A stretch of DNA of 41,859 nucleotides. Source: Clostridia bacterium (lineage in GTDB: Bacteria; Bacillota; Clostridia; Oscillospirales; CAG-272). Shown piece after piece: positions 16,317 to 23,175 of this stretch. Numbering within the stretch: position 1 is the first letter of the stretch; each line of letters begins with the position of its first letter. Where the stretch lies: positions 1 through 41,859 of the forward strand of contig JAFTIN010000045.1 in assembly GCA_017456895.1 (NCBI GenBank), written 5' to 3'. Under the pieces are notes generated by a model that saw only the letters and a list, made by a program, of their open reading frames with translations, was not told the DNA's origin and did no database searches. The translations under genes and the position numbers were made by a program.

Positions 16317-16667
16317 ATGAAAGTTAGAATTCCTCAGGGAATGGGCGGCGGAAATATGCAGTCCATGCTTAAGCAGGCGCAGAAGATGCAGGAGGACATG
16401 GCCGCGAAGCAGGCTGAGCTTGAGGCTCGTGAGTATGAGATCCAGGCGGGCGGCGGCGTTGTTAACGTAAAGATAAACGGTAGGAAGGAGATCCTCTCGG
16501 TAAAGCTCGCGGAGGAAATCGTTGATCCTGATGATATCGAGACTCTCGAGGATCTTATTGTTGCAGGTGTAAACGAGGCGATAAAGAAGGTTGAGGCAGA
16601 CGCTTCTGCAGAGATGTCTAAGCTCACCGGAGGTATGAACATCCCCGGTATGAACGGTTTGTTCTGA
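16317..16667 (+). CDS. ebfC: YbaB/EbfC family nucleoid-associated protein
   Basis: 116 residues. The protein has the family pattern: a Gly-rich basic start (MKVRIPQGMGGGNMQSMLKQAQKMQEDMAAKQAELEA), then GGGVVNVKINGRKEILSVKLAEEIVDPDDIETLEDLIVAGVNEAIKK, and a C-terminal MSKLTGGMNIPGMNGLF. Members form tweezer-like dimers that bind DNA. The conserved position between dnaX and recR supports the call. The gap to recR is four bases, so translational coupling is likely. Confidence 0.96.
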   Translation: MKVRIPQGMGGGNMQSMLKQAQKMQEDMAAKQAELEAREYEIQAGGGVVNVKINGRKEILSVKLAEEIVDPDDIETLEDLIVAGVNEAIKKVEADASAEMSKLTGGMNIPGMNGLF

Positions 16668-16671
16668 TAAT

Positions 16672-17295
16672 ATGGCCGAATATATTTTACCTATACAGAG
16701 GCTTATCGAGGAATTCAGAAAGATTCCCGGTGTAGGAGCCAAGACTGCTGCAAGATACGCCTTTGCCGTTCTCAACTTGTCCGAGAATGATGCTCTTCGC
16801 TTTGCAGACGCTATAGTCGGTGTAAAGCGTGATGTATTTAAGTGTCCCGTGTGTTACGGACTTTCCTCAAGCGAGGAGCCATGTGACATTTGCTCTTCTC
16901 CTAACAGAGATCACTCGGTCATCTGTGTGGTTGAGGATGCTAAGGATGTTATGACTATGGAGAAGGTTCGCGGATACCGCGGTACCTATCATGTTCTCGG
17001 CGGAGCGCTTTCTCCCATTGACAATGTCACTCACGAGGATCTTACGGTAAAGGAGCTCGTTGCGAGAGTAGAAAAGGGCGGAGTTAAGGAAATCATTATT
17101 GCTACCAACCCCACCCCTAAAGGCGATACTACTGCCGCATATATTGCCAGACTTCTTGAGAAGTATCCTGTAGAGATATCCAGACTTGCATACGGTATTC
17201 CCGTTGGAGCGGATATAGAGTATGCCGATGAGGTCACTCTTCTTCGCGCCATGGAGGGCAGAAGGTTTTTCGGAAATAACCCACAGGATAAATAA
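16672..17295 (+). CDS. recR: Recombination mediator RecR
   Basis: 207 residues. RecR acts with RecO and RecF to load RecA onto gapped DNA covered by SSB. The N-terminal helix-hairpin-helix is KIPGVGAKTAARYAF; a four-Cys zinc finger is CPVCYGLSSSEEPCDIC; the Toprim domain follows with VVEDAKDVMTME and YHVLGGALSPIDN; the C-terminus contains RLAYGIPVGADIEYADEVTLLRAMEGRR. It ends seven bases before the convergent spo0A stop codon, with no obvious terminator between them. RecO is encoded about 8 kb away in this window. Confidence 0.97.
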   Translation: MAEYILPIQRLIEEFRKIPGVGAKTAARYAFAVLNLSENDALRFADAIVGVKRDVFKCPVCYGLSSSEEPCDICSSPNRDHSVICVVEDAKDVMTMEKVRGYRGTYHVLGGALSPIDNVTHEDLTVKELVARVEKGGVKEIIIATNPTPKGDTTAAYIARLLEKYPVEISRLAYGIPVGADIEYADEVTLLRAMEGRRFFGNNPQDK

Positions 17296-17302
17296 TTTAA
17301 TA

Positions 17303-18082
17303 CTAAACAGTCGTGTATCTGTACTTCAAACGGAGGTTGTCCGCTATCATTGCGATGAACTCAGAGTTTGTTGGCTTTCCACGGCTGTTTTGTATTGTAT
17401 AGCCGAAGTAGGAGTTGAGAGTATCGATATCACCTCTGTCCCAAGCCACCTCTATCGCATGTCGGATCGCTCTTTCTACTCTCGATGTTGTAGTCTGATA
17501 CTTCTTTGCAACTGATGGATAGAGTACCTTAGTAACAGAGTTGATTACCTCCTCGTCATCGATAGCCATAAGTATTGCGCATCTTAAGTACTGATATCCC
17601 TTGATATGGGCCGGTACGCCTATTTGGTGGATTATCTTTGTTACCTGCGCCTCCATATCCGGCAGATCCGAGAGCTTTTCATATCCCGATACTCCTTCAC
17701 CCGCGCGTAATTTTACCAGAGTGTCTATGTGAGCTCTGAGTGATAAAAGATCCACCGGCTTAAGAATACAAATATCAGCGCCCGCCATTGACGCCTCCAT
17801 AAGTATGTTCTGCTTATTTATGGGTGAGGTAAGTACAAAGGCGGGCTTTTTCTTTAACCCGAGGTTGCTTGCGTTACGTATTATTCCGATTCCATCAAGT
17901 CCGCTCATCCAAAGATCGGTTATCACTACGTCATACGAGCCGCAGGAGAGCATAGAAATTGCTCTGTCGCCCGTCATACATTCGTCAATATTCCTGTATC
18001 CGCTTTTCGCCAGAGCCTCGATCATTTTACGCCTCTCGTCGTTGTTTTCCGAGCAAATTAGAATTTTTGCTGTCTGTTCCAT
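17303..18082 (-). CDS. spo0A: Sporulation master regulator Spo0A
   Basis: 259 residues, normal length. The C-terminal effector domain is diagnostic: [21 protein letters not shown], the recognition helix [18 protein letters not shown], and [18 protein letters not shown]. The N-terminal receiver has the phosphoacceptor Asp56 ([13 protein letters not shown]) and Lys108. The acidic pair that normally follows strand 1 (Asp10-Asp11 in Bacillus) reads Ser11-Glu12 here, within ILICSENND. Phosphorylated Spo0A starts sporulation. spoIVB, the usual upstream neighbour in Bacillus, is absent; instead the gene faces recR and diverges from PEP carboxykinase across a 339-bp region with palindromes. Confidence 0.95.
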   Translation of the reverse strand: MEQTAKILICSENNDERRKMIEALAKSGYRNIDECMTGDRAISMLSCGSYDVVITDLWMSGLDGIGIIRNASNLGLKKKPAFVLTSPINKQNILMEASMAGADICILKPVDLLSLRAHIDTLVKLRAGEGVSGYEKLSDLPDMEAQVTKIIHQIGVPAHIKGYQYLRCAILMAIDDEEVINSVTKVLYPSVAKKYQTTTSRVERAIRHAIEVAWDRGDIDTLNSYFGYTIQNSRGKPTNSEFIAMIADNLRLKYRYTTV

Positions 18083-18118
18083 TGTTTAACTCCTTTTTTT
18101 GATTTGAAATTAGTAAAA

Positions 18119-18133
18119 TTTGGAAATTCCAAA
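18119..18133. promoter_or_regulatory. Perfect 15-bp palindrome in the spo0A leader
   Basis: TTTGGAA-A-TTCCAAA, lying between the spo0A -10 element and its start codon. It is a possible operator. No regulator is identified. Confidence 0.45.
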
Positions 18134-18143
18134 GTACAACAAC

Positions 18144-18173
18144 ATTTTACCACAATTTACTTCATAAAATCAA
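18144..18173 (-). promoter_or_regulatory. Candidate sigma-A promoter of spo0A
   Basis: On the minus strand TTGATT and TAAAAT are separated by 18 bases, with TG one base before the -10. No convincing sigma-H promoter was found by eye. Confidence 0.5.
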
Positions 18174-18217
18174 GAGTGAAAATAGCGAAAAGATTGACAA
18201 AGATCAAAGCGTTAAAA

Positions 18218-18232
18218 TGGTAAAATTTACCA
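18218..18232. promoter_or_regulatory. Perfect 15-bp palindrome TGGTAAA-A-TTTACCA
   Basis: A perfect palindrome near the middle of the spo0A/pckG intergenic region. Half-site-like copies recur next to the spo0A -10 (TTTACCA at 18146-18152) and just after the pckG -10 (TGGTAA). It is a possible binding site for a regulator of one or both genes. Confidence 0.5.
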
Positions 18233-18326
18233 ATTCGCAAGATAATTCTACAGCAAAAAGCAGAAAAATACAGTCTTCGACTTAATAATTTTTTAACAAT
18301 CTTTTGATTTTTATTTCTCAAATCTG

Positions 18327-18355
18327 TTGCAAAGACTTTATTATTGTGATATAAT
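18327..18355 (+). promoter_or_regulatory. Promoter of PEP carboxykinase gene
   Basis: TTGCAA and TATAAT with a 17-base spacer and extended -10 TGTGATATAAT, about 66 bases upstream of the start codon. Confidence 0.8.
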
Positions 18356-18421
18356 GTATTTGTGGTAAGTTGGCAATTTACACGATTTGATTTGTTATTT
18401 AATTAATTAAGGAGATAAACT

Positions 18422-20212
18422 ATGAACGCAAACGTTACTAACAACAAGTTCGTTAACGAGTGGATCGCCGAGATGGCAGAACTCGTAAACCCCTCTGAGA
18501 TCATTCTTGTCGACGGTTCTCTTGAGCAGACTGAGGCTCTCCGTAAGGAAGCGTGTGAGCTTGGTGAGCTTGTAAAGCTTAACCAGGATCTTTATCCTAA
18601 CTGCTACCTTCACAGAACCGCTATCAACGACGTTGCAAGAGTAGAGGACAGAACATTTATCTGTACTTCTAAGAAGGAGGATGCAGGTAACATTAACAAC
18701 TGGATGGATCCTCAGGAGTGCTACGCTAAGCTTTCTAAGCTTTACAAGGGTTCTTACAAGAATAAGCCCATGTACGTTATTCCTTATTCCATGTCTGTTG
18801 TAGGCTCTGACTTTGCTAAGTACGGTATCGAGCTTACCGACTCCATCTACGTTGTTCTCAATATGATCATTATGACCAGAGTAGGAACCAACGTTCTTGA
18901 GGCTCTCGGTGACAGTGCTGATTTCATCAAGGGACTTCATGCTCGCGCAGATATCGACCAGGAGAAGAGATATATCTGTCATTTCCCCGAGGATAACACC
19001 ATCTGGTCTGTTAACTCCGGTTACGGTGGAAACGTTCTTCTCGGTAAGAAGTGCTTTGCGCTCCGTATCGCATCCTACCTCGGCAGAAAGGAAGGCTGGA
19101 TGGCAGAGCATATGCTCATTCTCGGTATTGAGAATCCCGAGGGTGAGGTTAAGTACATAAGCGCTGCGTTCCCCTCCGCTTGCGGCAAGACCAACCTTGC
19201 AATGCTTATTCCTCCCGCAATTTATAAGAATAAGGGATATAAGACCTGGTGCGTAGGTGACGATATTGCTTGGCTCCGCGTTAAGGACGGCGGCCTTTGG
19301 GCTGTTAACCCCGAGAACGGATTCTTCGGCGTTGCTCCCGGCACTAACGAGCACTCCAACCCCAACGCTCTTCATACCGCTATGAGGGATACTATCTTCA
19401 CCAACGTTTGTCACAACCTTGATGACAACACCATTTGGTGGGAAGGTCTCAATGACAATCCTCCCAAGAACGCTCTTAACTGGAAGGGCGAGAAGTGGGA
19501 TTACACCAAGTATGACAAGAAGGATAAGGTCAACACCTCCGGTGCTCACCCCAACTCCAGATTCACCGCTATGGCGGCTAACTGTCCTTGCCTTTCCGAT
19601 AAGTTTAACGATCCTGCAGGCGTTCCGATCTCCGCTATCGTATTCGGCGGCCGCCGTGCAAAGACCGCTCCCCTCGTATATCAGTCTACCAGCTGGCAGC
19701 ACGGTACCTTCGTTGGCTCTATTATGGCCTCCGAGACTACCGCAGCAGCTGCAGGTGCAGTCGGCGTAGTTCGTCGCGATCCTATGGCTATGCGTCCCTT
19801 CGTAGGCTACGATATGGGTGACTACTGGCAGCATTGGCTCAACATGGGCAAGGTGCTTACCAACGCTCCTAAGATCTTCCACGTTAACTGGTTCAGAACC
19901 GATGACGAGGGACACTTCATCTGGCCCGGCTTCGGTGACAATATGCGTGTTCTTATGTGGATTCTTGCTCGTTGCGACGGCAAGGTAGGCGCAGTTGAGA
20001 CTCCTATCGGCTACGTTCCCAACGTTGATGACATCGAGCTTGAGGGCCTTGATATCACCAAGGATACTCTCCGTGAGCTTCTCTCGGTTGATAACGAGCT
20101 TTGGCTTGAGGACTGCAAGGGCATTCACGAGTTCTACAAGCAGGTTGGTGACAGAGTTCCCGCCGAGCTTTATGAGGAGCTCACTGCTCTTGAGGCAAGA
20201 CTCTCCAAGTAA
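18422..20212 (+). CDS. pckG: Phosphoenolpyruvate carboxykinase, GTP-type
   Basis: 596 residues, the length of GTP-dependent PEPCK rather than the ~530-residue ATP form. It interconverts oxaloacetate + GTP and PEP + CO2 + GDP, in gluconeogenesis or, in fermenters, CO2 fixation toward succinate or propionate. The kinase-1a P-loop is FPSACGKT at 250-257, the catalytic cysteine being Cys254 as in GTP enzymes. PYSMSVVGSDFAKYGIELTDS, RPFVGYDMGDYWQHWL and NWFRTDDEGHFIWPGFGDNMRVL are further family blocks. AAGGAG precedes the ATG. Codon use is strongly biased (GTT, CTT, AAG, AAC), which suggests high expression. It diverges from spo0A. Confidence 0.96.
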   Translation: MNANVTNNKFVNEWIAEMAELVNPSEIILVDGSLEQTEALRKEACELGELVKLNQDLYPNCYLHRTAINDVARVEDRTFICTSKKEDAGNINNWMDPQECYAKLSKLYKGSYKNKPMYVIPYSMSVVGSDFAKYGIELTDSIYVVLNMIIMTRVGTNVLEALGDSADFIKGLHARADIDQEKRYICHFPEDNTIWSVNSGYGGNVLLGKKCFALRIASYLGRKEGWMAEHMLILGIENPEGEVKYISAAFPSACGKTNLAMLIPPAIYKNKGYKTWCVGDDIAWLRVKDGGLWAVNPENGFFGVAPGTNEHSNPNALHTAMRDTIFTNVCHNLDDNTIWWEGLNDNPPKNALNWKGEKWDYTKYDKKDKVNTSGAHPNSRFTAMAANCPCLSDKFNDPAGVPISAIVFGGRRAKTAPLVYQSTSWQHGTFVGSIMASETTAAAAGAVGVVRRDPMAMRPFVGYDMGDYWQHWLNMGKVLTNAPKIFHVNWFRTDDEGHFIWPGFGDNMRVLMWILARCDGKVGAVETPIGYVPNVDDIELEGLDITKDTLRELLSVDNELWLEDCKGIHEFYKQVGDRVPAELYEELTALEARLSK

Positions 20213-20220
20213 TTTTGCTT

Positions 20221-20277
20221 GATAGCGACGGGCATTTTTCATCTTGCTATAAATGCCCGTCATATCTCACTGCTATC
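20221..20277 (+). terminator. Stem-loop downstream of pckG
   Basis: An inner 11-bp stem GACGGGCATTT/AAATGCCCGTC with an outer GATAGC/GCTATC arm. It is positioned as a terminator but has no U run after it. Confidence 0.5.
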
Positions 20278-20307
20278 TAAATATAAAATGTTTTTATAAG
20301 TTGATAC

Positions 20308-20336
20308 TTGACATTCATATATTCAGATGGTATAAT
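20308..20336 (+). promoter_or_regulatory. Consensus sigma-A promoter of the small lipoprotein gene
   Basis: TTGACA, a 17-base spacer and TATAAT, both perfect, 26 bases before the start codon. Confidence 0.88.
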
Positions 20337-20362
20337 AAAGAAAAAAGTTTTTTGGAGGACTT

Positions 20363-20683
20363 ATGAAAAAGCTTTTAGCGTTACTCCTTGTATCTGTACT
20401 TGTATTCGGCCTTTGCTCCTGCTCAGTTATCGACAACATTAAGGAGCTTATCTTTGGAACAGAGGATACTCCTGATGGTCCCGGCACCGGAGACGGCACC
20501 GGTGACGGCACAGGCGATGGTACCGGAGACGGCCCCGTGGACAGCACAGATCCCAATTTTGATATGAAAGATGATCCTCTCGGCACTGAGGGTGGCATTC
20601 AGCTTCCCATAGTTCCCGTTCCCAGCAACCCCGATCTTGAAGAGGGTACTGAGGGTGAGACTGAGGGCGAGCCTGAGGAATAA
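20363..20683 (+). CDS. Small acidic lipoprotein with Gly-Thr-Gly-Asp repeats
   Basis: 106 residues. The N-terminus MKKLLALLLVSVLVFGLCSC is a lipoprotein signal, with Cys20 the likely lipid site. The mature protein is short, acidic and low-complexity: four GTGD units at 41-56, then a Pro-rich stretch and a Glu-rich tail (EEGTEGETEGEPEE). It is probably an unstructured surface spacer or calcium-binding-like tail; no enzymatic motif is seen and I do not recognise a named family. GGAGG precedes the ATG, and the gene has its own consensus promoter and strong terminator. Confidence 0.75.
   Translation: MKKLLALLLVSVLVFGLCSCSVIDNIKELIFGTEDTPDGPGTGDGTGDGTGDGTGDGPVDSTDPNFDMKDDPLGTEGGIQLPIVPVPSNPDLEEGTEGETEGEPEE
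20483..20530 (+). repeat. 12-bp in-frame tandem repeat, four copies
   Basis: Four imperfect copies of GGCACCGGAGAC encode (Gly-Thr-Gly-Asp)4 in the lipoprotein. Most differences between copies are synonymous third-position changes, so the peptide repeat is kept while the DNA has drifted. Confidence 0.85.
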
Positions 20684-20691
20684 ATAAAATT

Positions 20692-20729
20692 AACTGCGGA
20701 GCTAACCGATAGCTCCGCAGTTGTTTTTT
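20692..20729. terminator. Bidirectional terminator overlapping the ylbJ stop codon
   Basis: Perfect 13-bp stem AACTGCGGAGCTA with its complement and a 5-base loop, followed by a six-T run on the plus strand and AATTTTATTT on the minus strand. The last codons of ylbJ lie inside the stem. Confidence 0.93.
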
Positions 20730-21667
20730 ATTGTGAAAAATATAGCGCACAGCGCTGCGGCAATTATTCCCTCAAGTAACTTAAAGGAATAGTATTTTCT
20801 CATATTTAATCCACACTTTGAGGTAAAAACTGTTGATTGCATTCCGACCGACATCCCGCCAAAGCCGAGTGAAAATGCTGATAAAGACACAGATAACAGA
20901 GGGTTGTTTTGCGCGAATTTAGAGAAATAGTTTACAGCATTAGTGACCTCTGAAAATGCAAAAACAATAACAGATATAGGCGCGTATTTTACGCGTTTTT
21001 TAATTATTCCCAAACCAACTGAGAAGAGGGAAACAAAGGATATTATACTGATCGAGGCTGCTCCCGCTCCTTTTACAGACTCGATAAAACTATATTTCTG
21101 CCCTGTAATATATTGCTGATTATCAAAATGCGTGTATCTGTTCTTTGTAATGATTCCTGCAATAACAGTAGCTGAATAGATGCATAATAAAAGTGTAAGT
21201 CCGACTCGCAGGTCTTGATATATTCCCAGGCCGACACCCCCCATAACGAATGCGCAGGAAGGGTTGTTGGACATAGGAAGCAGCCTTTCTGCTTCCTCCT
21301 TACTTATAGATCCGCTCATATACAGATCCGACGCGATCTTCGCGCCTATTGGAAATCCGCCTATGTTTCCGCATACTATAGCGGGAAGCCCTGACGGTGT
21401 TATCCCTACGAGCTTAGGCAGAGTCCACGATAACAGACGTATATTTTCGGGTCTGCCATAGCATACGTACATATCTGAAATGATCATAAACGGGAAGGAA
21501 GAGGGGATTACCCGTTCTATCGCGAGCTTGAGCCCTTCCTTAACGTACTCTGTGCTTTCTACTGAAATAACCGTGCCGAATAATAAAACAAAAACAAGGA
21601 GGAGTAGGGCTCTTGCCTCATTTCGCCACCGCGTTATCCATTTATCTTCAGCTCTTTCCTTTGTCAT
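20702..21667 (-). CDS. ylbJ: Sporulation integral membrane protein YlbJ-like
   Basis: 321 residues, with about eight hydrophobic segments. Family landmarks are VIPSSFPFMIISDMY, the GNIGGFPIGAKIASDLY loop and LPMSNNPSCAFVMGGVG in the first half, which is the nucleoside-recognition (Gate) fold, and SLGFGGMSVGMQSTVF in the second half. In Bacillus ylbJ belongs to the sigma-E regulon and is needed for heat-resistant spores. It diverges from yqfC-yqfD, also sigma-E genes in Bacillus, and a sigma-E-like promoter points toward it. The stop codon is embedded in a bidirectional terminator. The transported or sensed molecule is unknown. Confidence 0.88.
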   Translation of the reverse strand: MTKERAEDKWITRWRNEARALLLLVFVLLFGTVISVESTEYVKEGLKLAIERVIPSSFPFMIISDMYVCYGRPENIRLLSWTLPKLVGITPSGLPAIVCGNIGGFPIGAKIASDLYMSGSISKEEAERLLPMSNNPSCAFVMGGVGLGIYQDLRVGLTLLLCIYSATVIAGIITKNRYTHFDNQQYITGQKYSFIESVKGAGAASISIISFVSLFSVGLGIIKKRVKYAPISVIVFAFSEVTNAVNYFSKFAQNNPLLSVSLSAFSLGFGGMSVGMQSTVFTSKCGLNMRKYYSFKLLEGIIAAALCAIFFTIKNNCGAIG

Positions 21668-21692
21668 TTTTCAATCCTACCGACCATACATT
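21663..21692 (+). promoter_or_regulatory. Sigma-E-like promoter for yqfC-yqfD
   Basis: GTCATTTT (-35) and CATACATT (-10) are separated by 14 bases, close to the Bacillus sigma-E pattern. The -35 overlaps the ylbJ start codon on the other strand. Confidence 0.55.
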
Positions 21693-21705
21693 TTTACTGT
21701 AATAG

Positions 21706-21735
21706 AAGCTATGAAAGGTAAAGGATAAAAATGAC
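21706..21735 (-). promoter_or_regulatory. Sigma-E-like promoter for ylbJ
   Basis: On the minus strand GTCATTTT is followed after 14 bases by CATAGCTT, a weaker -10 than the opposing promoter. The -35 overlaps the yqfC start codon. Confidence 0.4.
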
Positions 21736-22012
21736 TGGTAGCAAAAAAAGACTTGGGATAAAGACTATACTTTCCACTATTTCAGAGGAGTCATTTCACG
21801 TTGAGATAAAGAAATCCTTAAGGGGAGCGGTTGCCGTTATCAGCGGAGTAATGGGCATAGGAGAATATACAGAGGACAGTATTCTTTTACTTTCTCACTC
21901 CGGGCGTATGACCGTCGTAGGCGAGTCGCTCGGAATATCCGTTCTCGAAGAGCGTACGGTTGAGATTTACGGCAGAATAACGGAGGTAAGACTCGGATAT
22001 GGCAAGTCTTAA
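21731..22012 (+). CDS. yqfC: Sporulation protein YqfC (YabP/YqfC family)
   Basis: 93 residues. It carries the YabP-family pattern in which short beta strands dominate: SFHVEIKKSLRGAVAVISGVMGIGEYTEDSILLLSHSGRMTVVGESLGISVLEERTVEIYGRITEVRL. Such proteins act in the mother cell during spore formation; the biochemical role is not known. An AAAGGATAAAA site precedes the ATG. The end overlaps the start of yqfD by 14 bases, implying translational coupling, and the order yqfC-yqfD-phoH matches Bacillus. Confidence 0.9.
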   Translation: MTGSKKRLGIKTILSTISEESFHVEIKKSLRGAVAVISGVMGIGEYTEDSILLLSHSGRMTVVGESLGISVLEERTVEIYGRITEVRLGYGKS

Positions 22013-23162
22013 TGAGTTGGTTTTCGGATATAGAAAGGGAAAGGTGGAGCCAAAGGATATGCCAAAGCTGACGAGTATATTTTTGAAGCTCGGAATCACC
22101 TCCTCAATAACACCTGATGGCTTGTTTACAATACCCGAGAAGGATTCAGGTCGCTTTACCGCCTATGCCGGAGGAAGAATACGCTTTACACTTAGTGAGC
22201 CTTTGGGCGTACCGGGGTTTTTTATCCGCGGTCGCAAGAGGTATGGGCTGATATTCGCGCTCATATTGATCTGTGTGATTTATTTTTTATCCTCGGGACT
22301 CGTTTGGGACGTAAGAGTGAGTGGTAATGAGACCTTGTCTGATCAGTCGATCATAGACAGCCTCGAGCAGGTCGGCTTAGGAGTTGGAACCTCATGGCGA
22401 GAAACCGATAACAGTGCTATAGAAAATGAGCTTTTGATGGCGCGGAATGACATAGCCTGGGTATCGGTTGTACGTCGTGGCACCGTGGCTTATGTCCGAA
22501 TCATAGAAACCGAGAACGTGACTTACGAGCAAGTACCCGTACCCTCATATTCCAACGTTATAGCAGACAGAGACGGTGTGATAGAAGAAATAACTGTAAA
22601 GAGCGGAGTTGCAGCTGTCAAGGTAGGTGACGTTGTCAGAGAAGGAGACGTACTTATTTCCGGTGTTGTAGAGACCGAGCGAGGGGTGATATTTTGTCGA
22701 GCGGAGGGGTGTGTACGTGCAAAGGCCGTTGCGGATGTGAGCGTCCTTGCCACACGTGAGATAAAAATAAATGAACCGTCTGACACTTCGCTTGCGTACG
22801 TGCGAGCAGTATTATTTAAATTTTCGATAAATATTTTTAAAAACTATAGAAATCACGAGAATAATTGTGATATAATAGAAGAAATAAGAAATTTTACGCT
22901 TTTTGGAGGGTATAAGCTCCCATTCAAGCTTGAAAAAGGCTATTATATTGAGTATTCCGAGGCAACCTATACGCGTACCGAGGAGGAAATGACGAAAGCT
23001 GCAAGGATGGAGCTTGAGACAAGAATAAACACCGAGTTCAGAGATGCCGATATTTTAAAGCTGCGTACCACCGGGGAGTTCTGTAATGACGGATATCGGA
23101 TCACATCTCGTGTAGTGTACGCTACCGAAATCGGTAAGGAAAGCGTAATTGAAGTAAACTGA
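21999..23162 (+). CDS. yqfD: Sporulation protein YqfD
   Basis: 387 residues. The N-terminal ~80 residues are cytoplasmic, followed by one membrane segment at about 83-103 (LIFALILICVIYFLSSGLVW). The extracytoplasmic part starts with a POTRA/FtsQ-like strand pair, VWDVRVSGNETLSDQSIIDSLEQVGLGVGTSW, and then the YqfD core with TVKSGVAAVKVGDVVREGDVLISG, a barrel-like hammerhead. It is needed for sporulation in Bacillus and lies in the mother-cell or forespore membranes. The stretch 22810-22905 inside the gene is markedly AT-rich and holds a TGTGATATAAT sequence that may act as an internal promoter. Confidence 0.9.
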   Translation: MASLNELVFGYRKGKVEPKDMPKLTSIFLKLGITSSITPDGLFTIPEKDSGRFTAYAGGRIRFTLSEPLGVPGFFIRGRKRYGLIFALILICVIYFLSSGLVWDVRVSGNETLSDQSIIDSLEQVGLGVGTSWRETDNSAIENELLMARNDIAWVSVVRRGTVAYVRIIETENVTYEQVPVPSYSNVIADRDGVIEEITVKSGVAAVKVGDVVREGDVLISGVVETERGVIFCRAEGCVRAKAVADVSVLATREIKINEPSDTSLAYVRAVLFKFSINIFKNYRNHENNCDIIEEIRNFTLFGGYKLPFKLEKGYYIEYSEATYTRTEEEMTKAARMELETRINTEFRDADILKLRTTGEFCNDGYRITSRVVYATEIGKESVIEVN

Positions 23163-23175
23163 AAGGAACAAACGA

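Noticed and set aside
18270-18290. Spo0A box near the spo0A promoter
   Set aside because: AGTCGAA on the minus strand differs from TGTCGAA at one base, but a 7-base near-match alone in 339 bases is weak evidence.
18407-20263. Open frame of 618 codons on the minus strand opposite pckG
   Set aside because: It is a shadow of the highly biased codon use of pckG; its translation has no recognisable domain and pckG is a full, conserved gene.
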